Assembly: GCA_031282705.1 (NCBI GenBank) | Contig: JAITDF010000042.1 | Coordinates: forward strand, 1 to 11,913 | Reading direction: 5' to 3' | Length of the DNA stretch: 11,913 nt | DNA from: Opitutaceae bacterium | GTDB lineage: Bacteria; Verrucomicrobiota; Verrucomicrobiia; Opitutales; Opitutaceae | Part shown: in pieces, positions 1 to 4,357 of the stretch | Layout: each line of letters begins with the position of its first letter | How positions within the stretch are numbered: the first letter of the stretch is position 1 | Translations under genes and position numbers: made by a program | Notes under the pieces: generated by a model | Database searches by the model: none | What the model saw: only the letters and a program-made list of their open reading frames with translations | What the model was told of the DNA's origin: nothing

Positions 1-1
1 C

Positions 2-178
2 CTCTGCCTCCCCCTGCAAAACACCCCCGCCGCCGGCCCCGTCCGCCTCTACGACAACCTTGCCGACCCCTGGCAACTCCGCAACATCGCCCCCTCTTCC
101 CCCTCCCTCGTCGCCGCCCTCACCGCCGCCACCCGCCACTGGCTCGCCCGCGCCGGCGACACCGCCGCCACCCTATAA
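2..178 (+). CDS. Probable sulfatase, C-terminal end (5' part outside window)
   Basis: Fifty-eight codons are open from the window edge to a TAA at 176-178. The recognisable piece is LYDNLADPWQLRNIA, about 20 residues in. It matches the 'LYD...DP.E..NLA' signature near the C-terminus of type I sulfatases, which remove sulfate esters from glycans or aryl compounds in the periplasm or outside the cell. It is followed by a short helical tail (VAALTAATRHWLARAGD), also usual for that family. The catalytic Cys/Ser formylglycine motif would lie upstream and cannot be seen. The gene ends 18 bases before the direct repeat of the first miniature element. Family assignment rests on this one motif, so it is probable rather than certain. 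Confidence 0.68.
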   Translation, partial: LCLPLQNTPAAGPVRLYDNLADPWQLRNIAPSSPSLVAALTAATRHWLARAGDTAATL

Positions 179-201
179 AAAAACAGCCGGCACCATCCTT
201 C

Positions 202-285
202 ACTGATGTTACGCAGCCGGCAGATTTTGGCTGGGCGGTCTCGGCGAGACCGCCCTGCCAAAACTGGCCGCCGCGTCCCATCAGT
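202..285. mobile_element. 84-bp miniature inverted-repeat element (copy A) with target duplication
   Basis: The ends are ACTGATGTTACGC (202-214) and GCGTCCCATCAGT (273-285). The second reverse-complemented differs from the first only by GG for TT. Exact copies of CCTTC lie directly outside both ends (197-201 and 286-290). The match extends to 7 bp (TCCTTCA) if the outermost A and T are counted as target instead of element. The interior is a 39-nt palindrome (225-263): TTTTGGC / GCCAAAA, a T:T mismatch, then an 11-bp perfect arm around a single central G. It has no coding capacity. It looks like a non-autonomous transposable element mobilised in trans, but no transposase is in the window. The boundaries are directly visible; mobility is inferred from the duplication. 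Confidence 0.85.
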
Positions 286-346
286 CCTTCATAAAAACCC
301 TCCCCTCCCTCCCCTATCTCCCATATCTCCCATTTTCGCGAAACCA

Positions 347-392
347 CTGCGGCACGAAGCCCAAGCCCCAAACGCTCCCGCGTCCCATCAGT
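347..392. repeat. Decayed right end of the same element family (remnant C)
   Basis: The right terminal sequence GCGTCCCATCAGT occurs at 380-392. CTGCGGCACGA at 347-357 matches the inner flank of the right end in the complete copy at 1128-1267. The spacer between them is longer and diverged, and no matching left end or direct repeat was found. It abuts lutC: the gene's TGA stop (394-392 on the minus strand) uses the terminal base of the element. A pyrimidine-rich stretch of CCCTCCC-type repeats lies just upstream (about 298-331). I see no gene between 286 and 391. Confidence 0.6.
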
Positions 393-1018
393 CATACGAG
401 AAGGGCGATCTGTTCGCCGGGGCCGTGGACGCCTTCGATGAGGATGCCTTCCACGTCGGCCGTGCGCGAGGGACCGGTGCACCAGATGAGATTGGGATCG
501 TCGCCCAAGGCCGCGACGGCATCGGCAAGGGTGGCGTGGATTTGGTCGCGGGTGAGCGTGGCGACATGCACCCAAGGGGCGAGCGCGGCGAGGCGGCTGC
601 TGGTCGTGGCGTCGGAGAGGACGAGCGTGCCGCTCTCGGCGATGGCGGCGGCGGCGCGGGTGATGCCGAATTCGTAATCATCGACACGTCCCCGGTCGAA
701 GAGGGTCTCGACGACCAGTCCGGCGGCGGCGAGGGCGGACTCGAATTGCGGGAGGAGCGCGGGGTCGCAATAGCCGCGGACGAGTTTTTTTTCGCGAAGC
801 CACGCGGCGAGGGCATCGGGGCCGCCTTCCATGGGCGTGCCGTGGACAAGGCGGGCGCGGGCGGAAAAGGCCGCCCAGAGGTCGGCGCCGGGCGCGAGTT
901 GCGGCGCGAGCGCAGGGGAGACGGCGGCGCCGTCGGGAAATTCAGGATACGCGGCGCGTTGCTTGAGCGGGGCCAGGGCGTCGCGGACGCGGGCGAGGAT
1001 GGTTTCGCGGGAGGACAT
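392..1018 (-). CDS. lutC: LutC/YkgG-type LUD-domain protein (lactate utilisation protein C family)
   Basis: The 208-aa product is typical of LutC/YkgG in length. Diagnostic parts are IAESGTLVL (about 126-134) and the C-terminal block GPSRTADVE followed by GILIEGVHGP (about 182-200), which match the family's conserved 'GPS.TADIE...GVHGP' ending. In species with a lutABC operon, LutC works with two iron-sulfur proteins to oxidise L-lactate to pyruvate in the cytoplasm. Here neither lutA nor lutB lies next to it, so that role is uncertain. I chose the ATG at 1018 because MSSRETILARVRDAL is the normal start; an in-frame ATG 17 codons upstream gives a low-complexity extension. No clear Shine-Dalgarno sequence is seen. 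The stop codon spans the junction with an element remnant, so the last residue or two may have been altered by insertion, but the conserved end is intact. Bases 1019-1121 upstream hold no feature I can name. Confidence 0.85.
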   Translation of the reverse strand: MSSRETILARVRDALAPLKQRAAYPEFPDGAAVSPALAPQLAPGADLWAAFSARARLVHGTPMEGGPDALAAWLREKKLVRGYCDPALLPQFESALAAAGLVVETLFDRGRVDDYEFGITRAAAAIAESGTLVLSDATTSSRLAALAPWVHVATLTRDQIHATLADAVAALGDDPNLIWCTGPSRTADVEGILIEGVHGPGEQIALLV

Positions 1019-1127
1019 GGGAAGTGCGGAAGGCTTTTTGTTTTGAACGGAAGGAGACGAAGAGAACAAAGCGGGCGCAATTCAATCCGATGGGAGTGAG
1101 GAGAACAAGTAATTCAAGACATGAATC

Positions 1128-1267
1128 ACTGACGTTACGCATTCCCGTCGTACCGCAGGTTTCCAAACCTGCTTAAAAACTCACGCCCGGCCGCAAACCC
1201 GCAATCAGGCATGAGCTTCAAAGCAGACTTGGAAGTCTGCGGCACGACGGAGCCGCGTCCCATCAGT
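1128..1267. mobile_element. 140-bp miniature inverted-repeat element (copy B) interrupting a URO-D-family gene
   Basis: The ends are ACTGACGTTACGC (1128-1140) and GCGTCCCATCAGT (1255-1267), the same terminal pair as the 84-bp copy. GAATC flanks both sides exactly (1123-1127 and 1268-1272); counting the end bases, the direct repeat is TGAATCA. The interior differs from the other copy. It has two 18-nt hairpins, GCAGGTTTCCAAACCTGC (1155-1172) and GCAGACTTGGAAGTCTGC (1223-1240), nested in a longer imperfect inverted repeat whose outer parts read CGTCGTACCGC and GCGGCACGACG. Bases 1196-1246 match 2274-2324 at 45 of 51 positions, all differences being transitions. The left boundary abuts the upstream region of lutC and the right boundary falls inside the decarboxylase-family gene. 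Confidence 0.85.
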
Positions 1268-1872
1268 GAATCAGCATGGGCGCAATTTCTCCAACTCCCC
1301 GCCGGATTTTGCGCCTTGGCGAAGGCGACGCAGCATTTGCGCCCGAACTCCAGCACGTCGGCGATCAGCGCCCGGTCCTCGGTCATGAGGTCCATCATGA
1401 ACTGCGTCATGCCGCGCAACAGGCACGCGATGCTGAACGGCCCCTGATCGGCCCGGCCCATGATGAGGACGCGGTCGCCGATTTCGTCCGACAGTGTCTT
1501 GGTCGCCTCAAGCCATTCGGGCAGCCGGCCCGCCGTCCACGGGTCGGGAACCTCAAGCTCGTGCACGCCGCGCAAATCCTTCAGCACGGGCCGCTCCTCG
1601 TCCACGATGGCGGGCTCGGTGTCGCGATAGATCACCCTGGCGCCGATGGCCTCGGCGATCGCCGCGTCGTCGAAATCAATCACGCAGCCGTCGTAGCCGT
1701 GTTTTTCCTGCGAGATGCGGTGTGCCGCGGCCATTTTTCTGCCATTGCGCGACACGTCGGCCATTTTAAAGCCGGCCGTCTCGACGGCATACATGAAGCT
1801 CTGCGGCACGATGGGCAGCGTGTCAGGGATTTCGCCGTTGAGCACGGCAAGGCAGCGTTCAAGCGAGGTCAT
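1268..1872 (-). pseudogene. Uroporphyrinogen decarboxylase-family protein, truncated at about residue 202
   Basis: From the ATG at 1872 the frame gives about 202 native residues (MTSLERCLAVLNGE...). It then runs 44 codons through the adjacent miniature element to a stop at 1137-1135. Family landmarks are the N-terminal 'RCLAVLNGEIPDTLPIVP', 'YDGCVIDFDDAAIAEAIGA' (about 60-78) and 'GRADQGPFSIACLLRGMTQFMMDL' (about 139-162). This family includes haem-pathway HemE and methyltransferases such as MtaA/CmuA; weak similarity to HemE proper and the genomic setting favour the broader family. Full members are about 340 aa, so the C-terminal 40% of the barrel, including the usual GDS region, is missing. 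Removing the element does not restore it: the sequence on its far side (below 1128) reads as the lutC upstream region. The region upstream of the start is filled with repeats, so expression is doubtful. Confidence 0.8.
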
Positions 1873-1894
1873 GATGATGAAAGTTTTTATACAG

Positions 1895-1921
1895 CTGATG
1901 TTACGCGGCGGCCTGTTTTGG
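1895..1921. repeat. Left-end fragment of the CTGATGTTACGC element family (remnant D)
   Basis: CTGATGTTACGC at 1895-1906 continues as GGCGGCCTGTTTTGG. This aligns with the first part of the 84-bp element (AGCCGGCAGATTTTGG) up to the TTTTGG at 1916-1921. Similarity then stops at the first base of the 99-nt hairpin that follows. No right end was found, so the copy is truncated or was broken by whatever brought the hairpin. It lies 22 bases upstream of the start of the truncated decarboxylase-family gene. Confidence 0.6.
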
Positions 1922-2020
1922 TAGTATGCAGTCATGCTTGAAAAGCCGTAAAAATAAGGCAGGGATGATGACACCATGCCTGCCTTATTTTTACGGCTTT
2001 TCAAGCATGACTGCATACTA
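1922..2020. repeat. 99-nt near-perfect hairpin (42-bp perfect arms)
   Basis: The arms at 1922-1963 and 1979-2020 are exact reverse complements over 42 bases, beginning TAGTATGCAGTCATGC and ending GCATGACTGCATACTA. A G:G mismatch follows, then a further ATG/CAT pairing around the 7-nt loop ATGACAC, so the stem has about 45 base pairs. An extra near-copy of the outer motif, GACTGGATACTA (2030-2041), lies 21 bp beyond the right-arm copy GACTGCATACTA (2009-2020). There is no open frame of its own. It could be a hairpin-type mobile element, a structured RNA, or an operator cluster for the minus-strand gene downstream. The sequence does not decide. No T-run follows on either strand, so a simple terminator is unlikely. 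Confidence 0.8.
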
Positions 2021-2064
2021 TTGAAGGTTGACTGGATACTAGGATAAATACCCTTAATTTCCAA

Positions 2065-2185
2065 TGAGAATCAGACTTTCAATGCGGCATGTAGCGCAGG
2101 CCTCCCAACCGGCTTCCTATTTCAGACCAGCAAGGTTTGTAAACCTGCGCTACATGGGCGGCTCATGACTGAAGTTTGATTCTCA
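2065..2185. repeat. 121-bp inverted-repeat element with TGAGAATCARACTT ends
   Basis: The left end TGAGAATCAGACTT (2065-2078) and right end AAGTTTGATTCTCA (2172-2185) are inverted copies, 13 of 14 identical. Inside them a second perfect pair, CATGTAGCGCAGG (2088-2100) and CCTGCGCTACATG (2144-2156), forms a hairpin around a 43-nt centre that contains AAGGTTTGTAAACC. No flanking direct repeat was found. The centre resembles the CAGGTTT/AAACCTG modules seen elsewhere in this window, but the ends are different, so it is kept as a separate element type. Confidence 0.65.
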
Positions 2186-2234
2186 CCGGCAAAATGGCAT
2201 CAATCTTCCCGCTCCGCTCGGAGCCAAATCTGAT

Positions 2235-2405
2235 CGGGCCGAAGGCCCGCAAACAAGCCCGGACCCGGAAACGAACCCGCAACCAGGTGTGAGCTTTGAA
2301 GCAGACTTGGAAGTCTGCGGTACGTCAGCAGGCGTTGCGACCGGCTGACGGCGCGCAGCGTGACGTACCGCGGGTTTCCAAACCTGCTTCCGGGCCGAAG
2401 GCCCG
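2235..2405. repeat. Composite palindromic repeat module bounded by two identical 15-nt hairpins
   Basis: CGGGCCGAAGGCCCG occurs identically at 2235-2249 and 2391-2405. Between them, 29-nt inverted arms (2299-2327 and 2361-2389) match at 24 of 29 positions. Each arm holds its own small hairpin: GCAGACTTGGAAGTCTGC on the left, and GCGGGTTTCCAAACCTGC, with one imperfect closing pair, on the right. The left part (2274-2324) is a diverged direct repeat of 1196-1246 in the miniature element upstream. No gene is visible between 1873 and 2446 apart from these repeats. The right-hand hairpin lies about 40 bases past the stop of the secreted-protein gene on the minus strand. It lacks a following T-run, so terminator function is not supported. 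Confidence 0.65.
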
Positions 2406-2446
2406 GCAAAATCATGATCGCCGCATGCCCGGCAGGCGGGACGGGT

Positions 2447-4153
2447 TCAGGAACGGGTGATTTTTTCGTGGGCCTGACGGATTTGGGCGTTATCGGGGTA
2501 GTATTTGCGGGCATCGGCGAGGAAGGTGGTGAGAGGGACGCCGGCGGGGCCCTGGCTATGGAGGACGATGTCGGCGATGAGGACGCAGAGATTTTCATGG
2601 ATGGGGCCTTCGCGAGTGGCTTTTGCAAGGGTGGCGAGGAGGGCGGTGGTGTCGGCAGGGGCAAGGATGCCGCCGGGCGGGAGGTTCTCCTTGAGCTCAT
2701 GGTAGCGGAGGCGGGCGTCGGCGACGAGGGTGCGGAGCGCGGGGGAGGGGAGGGCGAGGGCGGCGTCGAGGAGACGGCGGGCGCGGGAGCGGTCGCCGAT
2801 TCGGGTTTCGAGTTCGGCGAGCGCGGTGAGGAGGAGGGGCGCGCGTTCGCCGCGCCAGTAGGCGACGCGGAGGACTTCGAGGGCGCGCGGGGCGCGTTGC
2901 TCGGCAAGGAGGATATCGGCCTCGATGCGGGCGGCCTCGGATTGGGTGGCCTCGCGGATTTCAACGGGCGGAGTGTCGGGAATGCGCCCGCGCAGTTCGG
3001 CGGAGCGGAGGACGCTCATGGAAGAGGTGAAGGCCTGAAGTTTTTTATCCATGCGGGCGGTGCTGGTGTTGAAGCATTCCTTGAAGAGTTGCCCGGTGAC
3101 GGGTTCGCGGGTGGCGCGCTCGGCGAAATTCATAAACTGGCGGGCGTGGCGGGAGCCGTCGCCATAGAGGCCGTATTGAACAAAGGCGGCGGCGGTCTGG
3201 GAGTGGGCGGCGTCCAAGCCGTTGTAGTGATCGAAAATGTCGCCGAGGGGGGCCAGGCCGGTGGCGCCGCTTTTACGGTTGATGCGAATGGGTTTGGCGC
3301 TGATGGCGAATCCGGCATGGGAGACTTCCATGGAGTCTATGATCCAGCCGAGGCCGCGACGAAGCCACGCGGGGGGAGGCGGGACCATGGTTTCGAGGAC
3401 GAGGCGGCAGCAGGCGTCGTTGGCGAGGCCGGCGAGACGTTCCTCGGTGATGGGAGGCGCGCCGGGGCGGGCGCCGGCGCGGATGCGGATGCTGAGGATG
3501 CCGTCGCAAGCCTTGGCGGAGGCGGGGCCGTCTATGATGGGGTTGGATGTCTGGGCGTAGAGGTTGGCGTCGGCTTGGGCGAGGAGATCGAGCGGGTTAG
3601 GGGGGACATCCGCGGGCTCAAGGGTGTCGGGCGCGAAACCGGCGAGGTCGGATGCGAGGCTGGAGTGGTCCATGGAAGAGGGCGCGGGGGCGGGGGCGGC
3701 TTGGTTTTCGGTGAGACCGGGGGTGTCTTCCCAAGGGATGGGTTGCCAGGGGGTGTCGTCGGCCCAAGGGTCGTCGTTGCGGTCTATGAGGATGATGGGG
3801 CGGTTTTGTTTATGCCTGGCGCCGAGGGAGGGCCAGAAGAGGGCGGCGGCGAGTTGGCGGAGTTGGAGTTCCTTGACAAAGACGGTGGTGTTTTGGACGG
3901 GGAGGTTGCCGAGGATTTCGTAGCCGTTCATATGAATTAGCTTCCGGCCGATTTGGACTTCCATGTCGGGGACGGAGGCGTAGCGCCAGGATTCGGGCGG
4001 AGGCAGGACGCGTTTGCCGACGACTTTGTAGGCGGGGAGTTCGACGATGGCGTCAGCGGTCTCGGCGACGGGAGGATGTTGTCCGGGGGCGGGGAGGAGG
4101 CAGAGGGCGAAGAGGGCGGGGAGCGCGAGGCGGTGGCGGGAGTGCGTGGTCAT
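2447..4153 (-). CDS. Secreted protein of unassigned function, peptidase-like middle and helical repeat C-terminus
   Basis: The 568-aa product starts at the ATG at 4153, directly before a convincing signal peptide (MTTHSRHRLALPALFALCLLP, likely cleaved near APGQ). Earlier in-frame starts give no signal. Residues 36-61 (IVELPAYKVVGKRVLPPPESWRYA) resemble the opening of a group of Opitutaceae exported proteins as I remember them. A Pro/Ala-rich linker spans about 150-190. PPPPAWLRRGLGWIIDSME (about 258-276) is like the 'PAWL.EGLA' segment after the zinc motif of gluzincin-type peptidases, but no HExxH is present, so activity is unlikely. Residues about 400-565 are Ala/Leu-rich paired helices consistent with TPR-like repeats. 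The gene is divergent from the ABC transporter operon. A structural or binding role outside the membrane is inference; no function is claimed. Confidence 0.72.
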   Translation of the reverse strand: MTTHSRHRLALPALFALCLLPAPGQHPPVAETADAIVELPAYKVVGKRVLPPPESWRYASVPDMEVQIGRKLIHMNGYEILGNLPVQNTTVFVKELQLRQLAAALFWPSLGARHKQNRPIILIDRNDDPWADDTPWQPIPWEDTPGLTENQAAPAPAPSSMDHSSLASDLAGFAPDTLEPADVPPNPLDLLAQADANLYAQTSNPIIDGPASAKACDGILSIRIRAGARPGAPPITEERLAGLANDACCRLVLETMVPPPPAWLRRGLGWIIDSMEVSHAGFAISAKPIRINRKSGATGLAPLGDIFDHYNGLDAAHSQTAAAFVQYGLYGDGSRHARQFMNFAERATREPVTGQLFKECFNTSTARMDKKLQAFTSSMSVLRSAELRGRIPDTPPVEIREATQSEAARIEADILLAEQRAPRALEVLRVAYWRGERAPLLLTALAELETRIGDRSRARRLLDAALALPSPALRTLVADARLRYHELKENLPPGGILAPADTTALLATLAKATREGPIHENLCVLIADIVLHSQGPAGVPLTTFLADARKYYPDNAQIRQAHEKITRS

Positions 4154-4357
4154 GGCGGGGAAGAGGAGCCGGCGGCCGGAGAGCGGGAGAGCGGCGCCGA
4201 TGGCGGCGGGAATTTTTGACTGTTGTCTGGCGTGTGCTGTTTTCAGTCTCCGTGTTGTGTCTTCCGGCTTCCGCAAATCAAGAATGCAACATCCGTATGC
4301 TTTTTGTTTCAATCGCAGGATGGTGTTTGCAGGGGTGAAGTGGAAGCCGCCATCGGC
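4154..4357. promoter_or_regulatory. Divergent intergenic region between the secreted-protein gene and the transporter operon
   Basis: These 204 bases separate two divergent starts, so promoters for both genes should lie here. A TTGACT hexamer at 4216-4221 is the best -35-like box for the plus strand, but no good -10 box stands 16-18 bases downstream. The stretch from about 4240 to 4320 is clearly more AT-rich than the coding DNA around it, as expected for a promoter. I see no clear inverted-repeat operator. The plus-strand frame stays open across this region from a TTG at 4223, but the translation lacks a signal sequence and is Cys-rich, so I read it as non-coding. Confidence 0.4.

Noticed and set aside
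225..263. Terminator of the sulfatase gene
   Set aside because: The palindrome is the interior of a duplicated-target mobile element and is not followed by a T-run.
458..474. Glycosidase activity of the permease insert, suggested by a GH42-like segment (residue numbers of the 728-aa permease)
   Set aside because: Only one short helical pattern resembles GH42; no catalytic barrel or acid pair is visible.
206..1099. Plus-strand frame of 297 codons across the first element and lutC
   Set aside because: It runs through a miniature element and is antisense to the conserved lutC sequence. The product has no family features.
1276..1941. Plus-strand frame of 221 codons opposite the decarboxylase-family gene
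   Set aside because: Antisense shadow; the minus strand carries clear URO-D-family motifs.
1130..2405. CRISPR array
   Set aside because: The repeats are few, differ in length, are palindromic in nested ways, lack uniform spacers, and no cas genes are present.
2391..2405. Rho-independent terminator of the secreted-protein gene
   Set aside because: The CGGGCC-GAA-GGCCCG hairpin has no T-run after it on the minus strand, and an identical copy sits at 2235-2249 as part of a repeat module.
2360..3940. Long plus-strand frame (526 codons) opposite the secreted-protein gene
   Set aside because: Its translation is Gly/Ala/Glu/Asp-rich low complexity, typical of an antisense shadow in GC-rich DNA. 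The minus-strand frame has a signal peptide and recognisable segments.
4223..4357. N-terminal extension of the fusion protein from a TTG start
   Set aside because: It would put 45 Cys-rich residues ahead of a good signal peptide, in an AT-richer stretch that looks like promoter DNA.
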